Numbered from the stretch's first letter, positions 18,101 through 26,898 are shown. The stretch: 64,000 nt of DNA from Bradyrhizobium cajani (GCF_009759665.1 NZ_WQNE01000025.1:62001-126000), one strand, 5' to 3'. Made by a program: numbers and translations. Notes: generated by a model from the sequence alone, not told the origin.

Positions 18101-18344
18101 GCCGATGGCGCTCGCGGTGATCGGCGGTCTGATCTTCTCGACCATCCTGTCGCTGGTGTTCGTGCCCGCGATGTTCATGGTGATGGACGATTTCGGCGCC
18201 CTGATCTGGCGGTTCGCCAAGCGGCTGATCGTGCACAGCGAGGACGCCGAAATTGCCGGTCATCACCGAGCAGCACCGGCGGGCGCCACTCCGACGGAAG
18301 CGGCACCGGCGCCAAAGAACGTCGTGCACCCCGCGGCGGAGTAG
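15180..18344 (+). CDS. RND family efflux transporter permease (HAE1 type)
   Basis: At 1054 residues this is full length for a proton-driven inner-membrane pump. Twelve membrane segments are expected; the paired aspartates of the proton relay are in GILVDDAIVEIENIV, and GILMLMGIVTKNAIMLVEFAIEA is the conserved TM10-11 region. It pairs with the adaptor immediately upstream. No outer-membrane channel gene lies nearby, so a shared TolC-like channel is expected. The C-terminus ends in an Ala/Pro-rich tail. Substrate is unknown. Confidence 0.95.
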   Translation: MALNISAWSIRNPLPSVVFSIILLILGWTSFTKLAVTRLPSADIPVISVAVSQFGAAPAELESQVTKTVEDAVSGVEGVRHITSSITDGLSVTTIQFALETNTDRALNDVKDAVTRVRSNLPQNVTEPLIQRVDVIGLPIVTYAAISPGKTPEQLSYFVDDVVKRALQGVRGVAQVERIGGVEREILVSLDPDRLQAMGLTAVNVSQSLRGTNVDVAGGRAEIGKNDQAIRTLAGAKTLSDLAGTMIPLFGGGEVRLDDLGTVTDTIADRRTFARFNGEPVVALGIKRSKGASDVKVAEAVQKRIDALKAAYPDVDLKLIDTSVEYTKGNYHAAISTLFEGAILAVIIVLLFLRDLRATIIAAISLPLSIFPAFWAMDLLGFSLNLVSFLAITLSTGILVDDAIVEIENIVRHMNMGKSPYRAALEAADEIGLAVIAISLTIIAIFAPASFMSGIAGQFFKQFGITVSVQVFFSLLAARFVTPVLAAYFLKHHAHVEPPPGRVLRSYHRIVAWSVKHYFITVLIGLGVFAASIWSITLLPQGFLPAQDSARSLLALELPPGTQLAYTEKVTEDIVARLRKRPEVKSIFVDGGRVPPGTQEVRRAALIINYTPKDSRDITQRELEFSISQELENVPDIRFWFLDENGLRAISLVVTGVDPNIVNNVASELATQMKRIPTISNVISETSLERPELRIEPRADLAARLGVSTESLSQTIRVATIGDVGPALAKFDVGDRLVPIRVQLEDAARGNLKTLEQLRVPLGEHGEKGGVPLSVIADVKLDQGPTSINRYDRERQATVAADLVGSAALGDATKKIYDLPVMKSLPKGVKVSPSGDAESLNELSDGFATAITAGLMMVYAVLVLLFGTFLQPITILFSLPLSIGGAIAALLVTGKQLTTPVWIGILMLMGIVTKNAIMLVEFAIEAIHAGKPREEAMIDAGMKRARPIVMTTIAMAAGMMPSALAVGAGGEFRSPMALAVIGGLIFSTILSLVFVPAMFMVMDDFGALIWRFAKRLIVHSEDAEIAGHHRAAPAGATPTEAAPAPKNVVHPAAE

Positions 18345-18409
18345 ATTCCGGACGAGTAAGCTGACGACGCGCACTGGCGAAAGTCGGCCGCAGTCGCTAT
18401 GTTACTCCC

Positions 18410-18649
18410 ATGACGTTCACGCGCATCACGATCGATCCTGCCGTCTGTACCGGCAAGCCCTGTATTCGAGGGCTGCGATTTCCGGTTGCACGGCTGCTCG
18501 GCCTGCTGGCAGCCGGTGAGACGCGTGAATCCGTTTTGAACGATTACCCGTATCTCGAGCGCGAAGACATCGACGAAGCATTGCGCTACGCGGCCTTCCT
18601 CGCTGAGGACGAAGCCGTTGAGCTGCACCCCAACGTTCCGGCAAAGTGA
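18410..18649 (+). CDS. DUF433 protein, probable antitoxin
   Basis: The 79-residue protein has the DUF433 signature ITIDPAVCTGKPCIRGLRFPV and a C-terminal helical part (ESVLNDYPYLEREDIDEALRYA). In the family this is a DNA-binding antitoxin paired with a DUF5615 PIN-like partner. The next gene, overlapping by four bases (GTGA), encodes that partner, so this is very likely a type II toxin-antitoxin operon with autorepression. It follows the RND gene by 65 bases. Confidence 0.88.
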   Translation: MTFTRITIDPAVCTGKPCIRGLRFPVARLLGLLAAGETRESVLNDYPYLEREDIDEALRYAAFLAEDEAVELHPNVPAK

Positions 18650-19011
18650 AATTCCTCATCGACATGCCGCTCTCGCCAACGCTGTCGCACTGGCTGGCAG
18701 AGAACGGGCATGATGCTGTCCATGCTTCCGTGATCGGGCTTCATGCCGCGAGCGACGTTGAGATCATCGATCGCGCCAGGCGGGAGACGCGCACTGTCGT
18801 CACGGCAGACCTCGACTATCCTCGCCTGATTGCGACGGCAGGCGGCGACAGCCCAAGTCTCGTTCTTTTCCGGGGCGGCGACTGGACGGAAGCGGCCGTC
18901 CGAACCCGATTGGCAGAAGTTCTGGCAGTGCTGACTGAGGACGAGATCCAGAGCAGCATCGTCACCATCGACCGGGATCGCGTCCGCCGGCGCAGGCTCC
19001 CGATCGGTTGA
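18646..19011 (+). CDS. DUF5615 PIN-like protein, probable toxin
   Basis: The 121-residue protein starts at GTG overlapping the antitoxin stop. MKFLIDMPLSPTLSHWL and VVTADLDYPRL carry the acidic residues (Asp6 and the DLD pair) of PIN-like nucleases, and LVLFRGGDW is a later conserved strand. RNA cleavage is expected from the family. The pairing with DUF433 and the overlapping start support a toxin role. Confidence 0.87.
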   Translation: MKFLIDMPLSPTLSHWLAENGHDAVHASVIGLHAASDVEIIDRARRETRTVVTADLDYPRLIATAGGDSPSLVLFRGGDWTEAAVRTRLAEVLAVLTEDEIQSSIVTIDRDRVRRRRLPIG

Positions 19012-19014
19012 GCC

Positions 19015-19689
19015 CTACTCGTTGCGCGCGATCGCGGTCAGCTTGGTCATGTTCCGCAGCAGGATGCGGCCGCGCTGGAGATCCAGGATCGCATCCTTGC
19101 GCCAGGCCTGAAGCTGGCGGTTGACGCTTTCGCGGGCGGCGCCGACGAAGACGCCGAGCTGCTCCTGCGAGATGTGCACCTCGGAGCCGAAATCGGCGGC
19201 GAGCGCGCAGAGCCGCCGCGCCAGCCGCACCGGCAGCGGCTGCAGCATGGACTCTTCCATGCGCTCGCTCTGCCAGCGGATGCGCTGGCACAGCAGCGCG
19301 ATGATCTTGATCGCGACCTTCGGCTCGCGCTCGAGGAAGCCGAGAAAGTCTTCGCGCCGCAGCACGAACAATTCGCTGGCCTCGCCCGCGGTGGCATCCG
19401 CCGTCCGGCTCTGGCCGTCCAGCACCGCAACCTCGCCGAACAGGTCGCCCGGCCCCATGAAATTCAGCGTCAGGCGGCTGCCGTCGGAGGCGCCGGTCTC
19501 GATGCGGACCTGGCCGCGGCGCACGCCGAACAGTGCGTTGCCGGGATCGCCCTTCTGGAACAGCACCTCGCCGTTCGCCAGATGTTGGGTGTGGCAGAGA
19601 TTGGACAGCCGCTGGAGCTCGTCCGCGCCGAGATCGGCGAACATCGCGTTCATCTTCAGGATGACCGCAAATTCGGCCTGCTTGCTCAT
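19015..19689 (-). CDS. Crp/Fnr family regulator, Crp-like
   Basis: The 224-residue protein has a cyclic-nucleotide-binding domain (about 15-130) and an HTH (about 172-202). The phosphate-binding cassette reads FGEVAVLDGQSRTAD; Glu86 and Arg95 match the cAMP contacts of E. coli CRP. The recognition helix reads ARESVNRQL, keeping the Arg, Glu and Arg that read TGTGA. No Fnr-type cysteine cluster is visible. A candidate self-site lies at 19780, and a membrane adenylate cyclase is 2.6 kb away. It is divergent from the AsmA gene. Confidence 0.92.
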   Translation of the reverse strand: MSKQAEFAVILKMNAMFADLGADELQRLSNLCHTQHLANGEVLFQKGDPGNALFGVRRGQVRIETGASDGSRLTLNFMGPGDLFGEVAVLDGQSRTADATAGEASELFVLRREDFLGFLEREPKVAIKIIALLCQRIRWQSERMEESMLQPLPVRLARRLCALAADFGSEVHISQEQLGVFVGAARESVNRQLQAWRKDAILDLQRGRILLRNMTKLTAIARNE

Positions 19690-19779
19690 TTCAATGTCCT
19701 TGTGAATTTACTGGCGAAATCCTTGGCAAATCGCTTGGAACCATCGACATCAGGATCGCGTAAAACCGCGCCGGGGAAG

Positions 19780-19795
19780 TGTGTCATAAGTCACA
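19780..19795. promoter_or_regulatory. Crp-type binding site upstream of the Crp gene
   Basis: TGTGTCATAAGTCACA matches TGTGA-N6-TCACA at 9 of 10 consensus positions. It is 91 bases upstream of the Crp-like start and 142 upstream of the AsmA start, so it could serve autoregulation or AsmA control. Confidence 0.55.
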
Positions 19796-19936
19796 TAACT
19801 TTGCAGCACCCCCTGACTATTTTTACGCGCTTGGAGCCGCTTCCCGTCCGGGGATAAACTCAGGCGCAAAGGACGGATGCAAAGGACGGGTCATCTGCCG
19901 GGTTCGACACCGATTGTCCGTCGTTGGAAAGTCGAC

Positions 19937-22015
19937 ATGAGAGTAGTGAAATTCGCCGGCGCGGCGGTGGCCGCCGTCATCATCGTGATCGCACTCCTGT
20001 TGGTTGTCGGGATCCCATCCGGCTTCCTGACCTCGACGATTGCCTCGCGGGTCGAGAATGCGACCGGCTATCGCCTGTCGATCGACGGCACCACGAAGAT
20101 CAGCCTGTGGCCGACGCTGAACGTCACGCTCAATGACCTCACGCTTGCCGACCCGAAGGACCGCAGCGGCATCACGCGCCTGACGGTCGACAGCGTGCAG
20201 GCCGACATGTCGCTCGCGAGCGTGTGGTCGGGCCGCCCGAAGATCAGCGAGCTCGTCATCACCCATCCTGTGCTCTACCAGCCGCTGCTGCGCGAGCGTC
20301 TGCCGAATGCCGGTGCCTCGCCGAAGCCGCTTGCGCTCGATGCGGATGGCGTGACCATCGACAGCGTCAAGGTCGTCGACGGCGAGATCGCCTTCTCGCG
20401 CCTGCGCGACCGGGTCGAGGGCCGCGTCAGCGCCATCAATGCCGACGCGGTCGCCGGTCGCGACCGCAAGGTCGACATCACCGGCACCGCGCGCGTCGGC
20501 GAGCACCCGACCAGGTTCGACATCAAGGCGACCACGCCGGCGGCGCCAGGTGACCGACCGACGATTCCGGTGGATTTCGCCATCGACATGCCTGATGTGC
20601 TGAAGTCTCAGCTCACCGGTCATGCCGAGATGCGGCTGAGCGGCGACGTCGTGATGATCAACGGCGTGAACGGCAGGCTCGGTGACGGCGCATTCAACGG
20701 CTGGGCTTCGGTCGACATCGCGAGCAAGCCGCTGGTCAAGCTCGATCTCGACTTCCAGCGTCTCGCGATTCCGCTGGCGAAAACGCCGGAGGGCGCGTCC
20801 GGGCAGCCCTGGAGCAATGCGCCGATCGACGTGTCCGGGCTCAATTATGTCGATGCACAGATCAGGATCTCGGCGAACGAAGCCGCGATCGGCGATGCGC
20901 GCATCGCGCCGCTCGCGCTCGATGCCAAGCTCGCCGGCGGCGTGCTGAAGGCCGGCACCGCCAATCTCGGCGCCTATGGCGGCCAGGTCTCGGGCGAGGT
21001 GATCCTGGATGCGACCACCGGAGCGCCGAGCTTTGCCATGCATTCCGACCTCGTCGGCGTGCGCGCGCTGCCGCTGCTCCAGGGCCTCGCCGAATTCGAC
21101 CGGATCGACGGCAAGCTGCAAGCCAAGCTCGCGCTGCGCAGCGCCGGCAACAGCCAGCGCGCGCTGATGGCGAACATGCAGGGCACCGCCTTCGTCAATT
21201 TCCAGGACGGCGCCATCCGCGGCATCAATGTCGCGCAGATGATCCGCTCGCTGACCACCGGCACGCTGTCCGGCTGGCAGGACAATCAGAACAACAACCA
21301 GAACAACAGCCAGGAGCAGAGCACGGACCTGTCGCAGCTCTCGGCCTCCTTCCGCATCGACAAGGGCCAGGCGGTGACCACCGACCTCAACCTGATCGGG
21401 CCGCTGGTGCGCGTGACCGGAGCCGGCACCATCGCGCTCGACACCAAGATGATGGGCTTTCGCGTCGAGCCCAAGCTTGTGATGACGACCGAAGGTCAGG
21501 GCCGCACCTCCGAGCCGGTCGGCTTCGGCATCCCCGTGATGATCCAGGGTCCCTGGTCGCAGCCGCGGATCTACCCTGACATGGCCGGCATGCTGGACAA
21601 CCCGGACGCCGCCTATGCCAAGCTGCGCGAGATGGGCAAGGGCCTGTTCGGCCCCGACGGCGGCGGGCTCGGCAACATCCTGGGCAGCCTTGGTCTCGGA
21701 GGGACCACGACGCCGAACGGCGGCAACGCCGCCGGCAATGCCAATCCGCAAGCCCAGCAGCCGGGACAAAACAATCCGCCCGGCGGTCCCTTGAGCGGTC
21801 CCTTGGGGGAGGCGATCGGCAATCTGATCCAGCAGGGTCTGTCCAGCGGCGCAGGAGCCGGCACCAGCACCGGCCGGAGCCGCAGCCTGCCGGGAGCGCC
21901 GTCCACGCCCGCGCCGGAGGCGTCGCCCGCGCCCGCGGCCCCGGAGGCCCCGCCCCTCGCGCAGCAGGACAGTCAGCCGATGAACGACGTGCTGCGGCAG
22001 CTCTTCAATCGATGA
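19937..22015 (+). CDS. AsmA family protein
   Basis: The 692-residue protein has an N-terminal membrane anchor (about 5-28), the AsmA N-terminal region (VENATGYRLSIDGTTKISLWP) and the C-terminal AsmA_2 region (SASFRIDKGQAVTTDLNLIGPLVRVTGAG). A Gly/Asn/Gln then Pro/Ala-rich tail follows from about 590. AsmA-like proteins span the periplasm and are linked to lipid transport to the outer membrane. ATG at 19937 follows GGAAAG. It is divergent from the Crp gene and shares the region with the 19780 site. Confidence 0.9.
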   Translation: MRVVKFAGAAVAAVIIVIALLLVVGIPSGFLTSTIASRVENATGYRLSIDGTTKISLWPTLNVTLNDLTLADPKDRSGITRLTVDSVQADMSLASVWSGRPKISELVITHPVLYQPLLRERLPNAGASPKPLALDADGVTIDSVKVVDGEIAFSRLRDRVEGRVSAINADAVAGRDRKVDITGTARVGEHPTRFDIKATTPAAPGDRPTIPVDFAIDMPDVLKSQLTGHAEMRLSGDVVMINGVNGRLGDGAFNGWASVDIASKPLVKLDLDFQRLAIPLAKTPEGASGQPWSNAPIDVSGLNYVDAQIRISANEAAIGDARIAPLALDAKLAGGVLKAGTANLGAYGGQVSGEVILDATTGAPSFAMHSDLVGVRALPLLQGLAEFDRIDGKLQAKLALRSAGNSQRALMANMQGTAFVNFQDGAIRGINVAQMIRSLTTGTLSGWQDNQNNNQNNSQEQSTDLSQLSASFRIDKGQAVTTDLNLIGPLVRVTGAGTIALDTKMMGFRVEPKLVMTTEGQGRTSEPVGFGIPVMIQGPWSQPRIYPDMAGMLDNPDAAYAKLREMGKGLFGPDGGGLGNILGSLGLGGTTTPNGGNAAGNANPQAQQPGQNNPPGGPLSGPLGEAIGNLIQQGLSSGAGAGTSTGRSRSLPGAPSTPAPEASPAPAAPEAPPLAQQDSQPMNDVLRQLFNR

Positions 22016-22253
22016 TGGGCGGACGAGCGCGCTGGAGTTCACGCCAATCCGCTTACATCAGCGCTCAATCCGCAGCTTCCTCCGAACGGACGAGGGCGCG
22101 ACAATTCAGCACCCTTTCACCGGCCCCGGCAGTACACAGCGGGTAACCACGTCGGCCGCTGCACCGGTCCCCTGGCCCGAATTGTGGTAGAAGGGCCGAA
22201 AGGGCCCTACGGCCCGTAGCGCCGGCGTCTGGCCGCCGCGCGAGAGGATCCGG

Positions 22254-24701
22254 ATGGCAGGAGCGAAAGACAAGACACGGTTTCTGCGCGAGGGCCTGTT
22301 CGCCAAATATGTCGTCTCCCTCGTCGGCCTCGTCGTGTTCGTGCTCGCCGTCAACGGCGCGATGGAGACCTGGATCTCCTACCGCGCCACCAAGACATCG
22401 CTGACCGACGGGCTGGAGGACAAGGCGCAGGCCGTCGCCCGGCGGATGGAGCAGTCGATCTCGGAGCTCGAGCGCCAGATCAGCTGGGTGACGCGCGCGA
22501 GCCAGGACACGCTCGAGAAGCGCCGCGCCGACTATGCCCAGTTGCTGCACCAGGTCTCGGTGGTCAACCAGCTGTTCCAGCTCAACGGCGAGGGACGCGA
22601 GGTGCTGCGCGTCTCGCGCCAGTCGACCACCACCGGCGCCCACGCCGACCTTTCCCGCGACATGCGCTTCACCGAAACCGTCGCCCGCGGCGTCAGCTAT
22701 GCGCCGGCCTGGTTCGCCGACCGGACGCCGTTCATGTCGATCTCGGTGGCGCATTCCGGCTTCAATGCCGGCGTCACCGTGGCCGAGATCGACCTGAGCT
22801 TTCTCTCCAATTTCCTGTCCGACACCCAGGTCGGCAAAGCGGCATTCGCCTACGTGGTCGATCCGCGCGGCCGTGTGCTGGCGACGTCCTCGAAGGGGCC
22901 CGATGTCGGCAAGGACCTGTCGAAGCTGCCGCAGGTCGCCGCCGCGATCGCGCCCGGCCGCGAGCCCGACACGTCGGGCACCGACTTCAACGGCCATTCG
23001 GTACTGACCGCCGCGAGCACCGTGCCGAAGCTCGGCTGGAGCGTGCTGTTCGAGCAGCCGACCACGCAGGCGTTGACGCCGATCCGCGACCAGCTGGTGC
23101 GCATCGCGCTCCTGATCGGCATGGGCCTGATGGTCGCGATCCTCGCCGGCACGCTGCTGGCCCGCCGCATGATCATCCCGATCACCGCGCTGCGCGACGG
23201 TGCGCACAAGCTCGGCGAGGGCGATTTCAGCCATCGCATCGACGTGCACACCTCGGACGAGCTGGAAGACCTCGCCGGTCAGTTCAACCGCATGGCCGAC
23301 CAGATCCAGGAGACCTATTCCAATCTCGAAACCAAGGTCGACGAACGCACCCGCGACCTCGCGCAGTCGATCAACGAGCTGAAGGTGCTGGAAGAGGTCG
23401 GCCGCGCCGTCGCCGCCTCGCTCGATCTCAATGCCGTACTGCCGACCATCGCCGCCCGTGCGCTCGAGATCACCCATGCCGATGCGGTGCTGATCTACGG
23501 CTATGATGCGGACAAGCGCCGCTTCAACCTTGTCGAGGCCAACGGCATCGACGGATCGGCCGAGGGCGCGCATGTCACCATCGAGGAAGGTGCGAACATC
23601 CTGAGCGATGCCGCCGGCAGCGGCGAGCCGATCGCGCTGGCCGACCTCGACCATGCCGCCGCGCAGCCGCTGCGTGACGCCGCGATCGAAGCCGGTTTCC
23701 ACTCGGTGCTGGTGGTGCCGCTGGTCGACCAGCAAGGCACGCTAGGCTCGCTGGTGGTGCTGCGCCGCGCCCGCGGCGAATTCGCCGGCAGCCTCACCGG
23801 CCTGATGCGCACCTTTGCCAACCAGGCGGTGCTGGCGATGCGCAATGCGCGGCTGTTCACCGAGGTCGACCACAAGGGCCGCGAGCTGGAGGCGGCGAAC
23901 GAGACCGTGCGCGCCCAGGCCGACAAGCTGCGCGAGCAGACCGAGCAGCTCAAGGACTGGAACAAGTCGCTGGAAGAACGCGTCAGGACCCAGCTCGGCG
24001 AGATCGAGCGCATCCGCAAGCTCGAGCGCTTCCTGGCGCCGCAGGTGGCGCAGCTGATCGCCTCCTCCGACAGCCCCGAGGGTCTGCTCACCAGCCAGCG
24101 CCGCGAGGTGACCGTGGTGTTCTGTGACCTGCGCGGCTTCACCGCGTTCACGGAAACGACCGAGCCGGAAGAAGCGATGAACGTGCTGCGCGAATATCAC
24201 GCCGCGCTCGGCAAGCTGATCTTCAAATACGAGGGCACGCTCGACAAATATGCCGGCGACGGCGTGATGATCCTGTTCAACGCGCCGATCCAGTTCGAGG
24301 ACCACACCAAGCGCGCCGTGAAGATGGCGGTGGAGATGCGCGACACCATCGGTCCCTTGACCGAGCGCTGGCGCAACCGCGGCCATAGCCTCGGCTTCGG
24401 CATCGGCATTGCACTCGGCTATGCGACGCTCGGCCAGGTCGGCTTCGAGCAGCGGCTGGAATATGCCGCGATCGGCAGCGTCACCAACCTCGCCTCCCGC
24501 CTCTGCGGCGAGGCCAAGGCCGGCCAGGTCGTGGTCAGCCGCCGCGTCTACGGCATGGTCGAGCCGTGGGTCGAGGCCCGCGCCCTCGACGATCTCCAGC
24601 TCAAGGGCTTCAATCACCCCGTGCTCGCGATGGAGATTTTGTCCTGGCGCGAGGAGGTTGACAACGTGGTGGATGCGGCGGCGGCACGGCGGCGGGGGTA
24701 G
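22254..24701 (+). CDS. Membrane adenylate/guanylate cyclase with Cache, HAMP and GAF domains
   Basis: The 815-residue protein reads: TM1 (about 20-42), periplasmic Cache-like sensor (45-280), TM2 (about 283-305), HAMP (to about 360), GAF (about 385-535), coiled coil (540-600) and class III cyclase domain (615-800). The two metal aspartates are in VVFCDLRGFTAF and KYAGDGVMIL. It should make cAMP in response to periplasmic and cytoplasmic signals. The Crp-like regulator 2.6 kb away is a natural receiver. ATG follows GAGAGGAT. Confidence 0.93.
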   Translation: MAGAKDKTRFLREGLFAKYVVSLVGLVVFVLAVNGAMETWISYRATKTSLTDGLEDKAQAVARRMEQSISELERQISWVTRASQDTLEKRRADYAQLLHQVSVVNQLFQLNGEGREVLRVSRQSTTTGAHADLSRDMRFTETVARGVSYAPAWFADRTPFMSISVAHSGFNAGVTVAEIDLSFLSNFLSDTQVGKAAFAYVVDPRGRVLATSSKGPDVGKDLSKLPQVAAAIAPGREPDTSGTDFNGHSVLTAASTVPKLGWSVLFEQPTTQALTPIRDQLVRIALLIGMGLMVAILAGTLLARRMIIPITALRDGAHKLGEGDFSHRIDVHTSDELEDLAGQFNRMADQIQETYSNLETKVDERTRDLAQSINELKVLEEVGRAVAASLDLNAVLPTIAARALEITHADAVLIYGYDADKRRFNLVEANGIDGSAEGAHVTIEEGANILSDAAGSGEPIALADLDHAAAQPLRDAAIEAGFHSVLVVPLVDQQGTLGSLVVLRRARGEFAGSLTGLMRTFANQAVLAMRNARLFTEVDHKGRELEAANETVRAQADKLREQTEQLKDWNKSLEERVRTQLGEIERIRKLERFLAPQVAQLIASSDSPEGLLTSQRREVTVVFCDLRGFTAFTETTEPEEAMNVLREYHAALGKLIFKYEGTLDKYAGDGVMILFNAPIQFEDHTKRAVKMAVEMRDTIGPLTERWRNRGHSLGFGIGIALGYATLGQVGFEQRLEYAAIGSVTNLASRLCGEAKAGQVVVSRRVYGMVEPWVEARALDDLQLKGFNHPVLAMEILSWREEVDNVVDAAAARRRG

Positions 24702-24787
24702 TCAAAACAAAAACTGCGAAAACAACCCCGTGCACAGTAGGCGGGGGCTGTCGGATCAATGACTTACGCGGGTGTTGCGCGGGTGCT

Positions 24788-24803
24788 CGTGTCGTTTGAC
24801 ACG
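24788..24803. repeat. Short inverted repeat CGTGTC-N4-GACACG
   Basis: Six-base perfect arms with a GTTT loop lie in the 221-bp gap after the cyclase gene, 120 bases before the next start. It could be an operator or a weak hairpin; there is no T run. Confidence 0.35.
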
Positions 24804-24922
24804 TCGGGCAAAACACCGGCAGAATAGCAGCATCTCCCACATCCCCCACGAACCACATCCCTGCTCCCCGCGACTAATCATCGCCTCGACGACGGGGCTG
24901 AAGTCCGGATGGGAGACGGCCT

Positions 24923-25789
24923 GTGGCGTTTGCCTTGCCTTCGCGTGCTTATGATCTGCAGATGCTGGACCGTCCGGCCGACCGGGTGCGCGATCATGGC
25001 TGGGTCTATGGGCTGCCGCCGGGCATCGCGAGCGAAGAATGGCCGCTCGATCCCGTCAGCGGCTATCCGCTGATGCACGGGTTCACGCTTCTGCTGCCGG
25101 AGGATTATCGCGTGCATGGCGCGGACATCGTCGCGGTGTCGTTCTTCGCCACCCCGGCCGATCACAACGACGGCGGCTCGACTGACGACCCTGAGATCCG
25201 CGAGGCGGTGCTGGCGCGGCCATCGCATCCGCGCCTGTCGCGCATGACCGACGTCCTCGACTACGAATATGCCGCGCTGCTGCTGACCAAAGCCGAATAC
25301 GAGGGCGCGTTCGCGACGCCGCCGGCACCGCTTGCGCTTGCAACGGCGGAGCGGCCGCGCTGGCTCGATGTCGGCGGCGCCAGCGCCTTCTTCGAGTCCG
25401 CCCCGCCCTTCGCGCAGAAGATGTTCGCCGGCGCTCCGCGCGCCGATCTGGCGGAGAACCTCGCGATCGCCCTGACGCCGCGCGCGACCGATCCCAACGC
25501 CGGCAAGCCCCCGCAGGACCCGCACTTCCTGCGCACCCCGCCGAGCGACTATCAGTCCTACTACTACTTTGTCGGCGGCGTCCCGAGCACCGAGAATTAC
25601 CGCCTGCACGACTGGGGCAAGGACCACGCCCACAACCATCTCGGCGGCACCATGCGGCCCTGCCAGGCGGTTCCGGAGATGAGCCCGTTCTACATCGAGT
25701 TCGAGGAATATTTCGGCGGCTACAATTTCGGCACCGGCAACGCACAGCTCGACTTCAAGGACATGAAGTTCGACTGGGCGTGCGGGTAG
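24923..25789 (+). CDS. Conserved-looking cytoplasmic protein of unknown function
   Basis: I do not recognise this 288-residue protein. It has no signal peptide or membrane segment. It is rich in aromatic and acidic residues, with an unusual run SDYQSYYYFVGG, a His-rich HDWGKDHAHNHLGG and a closing FGGYNFGTGNAQLDFKDMKF. The end loosely recalls YwqG/DUF1963-type proteins, but I would not assign it. The GTG start follows GGGAG. It is downstream of the cyclase by 221 bases and convergent with the next gene. Confidence 0.7.
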   Translation: MAFALPSRAYDLQMLDRPADRVRDHGWVYGLPPGIASEEWPLDPVSGYPLMHGFTLLLPEDYRVHGADIVAVSFFATPADHNDGGSTDDPEIREAVLARPSHPRLSRMTDVLDYEYAALLLTKAEYEGAFATPPAPLALATAERPRWLDVGGASAFFESAPPFAQKMFAGAPRADLAENLAIALTPRATDPNAGKPPQDPHFLRTPPSDYQSYYYFVGGVPSTENYRLHDWGKDHAHNHLGGTMRPCQAVPEMSPFYIEFEEYFGGYNFGTGNAQLDFKDMKFDWACG

Positions 25790-25899
25790 CCATTGCTCCG
25801 CGCTACAGTATCGCGGGCGACCGGACATGGAGCTTGGGCGCTGAAGGCCAGTACCGGACTTGCCACTTACCTCATCGTCGAATTTGCTGCCGGCTCATT

Positions 25900-26682
25900 T
25901 CACGGGGGCTGAAATGCGGCGACCCGATCGATGAGGTCGGTGCCGGATGCGGATTGATGTGCGCGCGCGAAGACGAGCCGAGATGTCACGTGGATTTCGG
26001 CCTCGGCTCTGCCGTCCTGGCCGATCAGGATCAGGCCGGCACCGCCATTTGCGACATTCAGGATGATCGGCTCGCCGCTCCACGTCTTGATTGGCTCCAT
26101 TCCGATGATGAGAAATTCACCGATGGGCTGGTCAAGATATTGGATGCGCAATTGCGGGCCGACTTCGGCCGCCGCAAGTTCAAAGCCGAGCTGTCGGGCG
26201 CGCGCGTAAACGTCAGCCAGGGTCACCATATCGGACGTGAACCCAAGCTGGACTGGCGATACGAGGACAAGCTCCAATTCGGTCTTGCCAGAGCCAAGGA
26301 CGAATGTCGGGCGAGCGAGTATTTCAGCGGCTTGCCCGCCGATGCTGCAGCCCATACCGTGCATCTTATTGCGCAGCCCAAGCGGGTCGGCGAAGGTGCC
26401 AATTGTAATGGTCTTCCATGTCGCCACATCGCGGTCGGACTTGATGAGTTGTTGCGGCGCTTCCGCCGGAAGCATCTTGAGCTTCAGCTGGTTTTGCAAG
26501 ACATCGCGAGCCGTGCATTGAGCCCGCGCCGCATGGCTTGCGAACTGCACGATGCAAGCCGCGCACAGTATCGAAACAATGAAGTAACGGCCGCGCCGGC
26601 GTGCGCGCGAATGGCGACCGACTGTGCCGCAATGCGCCCTGCTCGTCGGACCGGCCTTCGCTCGCAGCGTTGTGTGGGTCAC
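25900..26682 (-). CDS. Secreted protein of unknown function
   Basis: About 260 residues. A basic N-terminus is followed by a hydrophobic signal sequence (RYFIVSILCAACIVQFASHA) ending in ARAQC, so the mature protein should be periplasmic. The mature part has regular alternating strands (TELELVLVSPVQLGF, QPIGEFLIIGMEPIKTW, EPIILNVANGGAGLILIGQDG). GTG at 26682 was chosen because TGGAG precedes it; the frame runs back to 26760. A longer frame on the opposite strand is a shadow lacking any such organisation. No function can be given. Confidence 0.68.
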   Translation of the reverse strand: MTHTTLRAKAGPTSRAHCGTVGRHSRARRRGRYFIVSILCAACIVQFASHAARAQCTARDVLQNQLKLKMLPAEAPQQLIKSDRDVATWKTITIGTFADPLGLRNKMHGMGCSIGGQAAEILARPTFVLGSGKTELELVLVSPVQLGFTSDMVTLADVYARARQLGFELAAAEVGPQLRIQYLDQPIGEFLIIGMEPIKTWSGEPIILNVANGGAGLILIGQDGRAEAEIHVTSRLVFARAHQSASGTDLIDRVAAFQPP

Positions 26683-26898
26683 GTCATGGCTCCAGGCATG
26701 AAACAACGGATGTCGATCCGCAACGGCTTGCCGAGCGTCCAATCGTCGCTGGATGCGCACGCAGGAGTGCCGTCGCTCACCTCCCGGTCAGCGTCGTGCC
26801 GTCGGCACCTAACTTCTTCTGGTGTCACTCGGGCTACCGCCGGCTCAGCTCAGCGGTCCACCGATTGTCAGCGTAACGCAGGTCTGTTGTGAGACAGC

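Noticed and set aside
19823..22042. 739-codon open frame opposite the AsmA gene
   Set aside because: Shadow of AsmA, which has a membrane anchor and family motifs.
25780..26892. 370-codon plus-strand frame opposite the secreted unknown
   Set aside because: No signal, domain or hydrophobic pattern; the minus strand has a signal peptide and regular strands.
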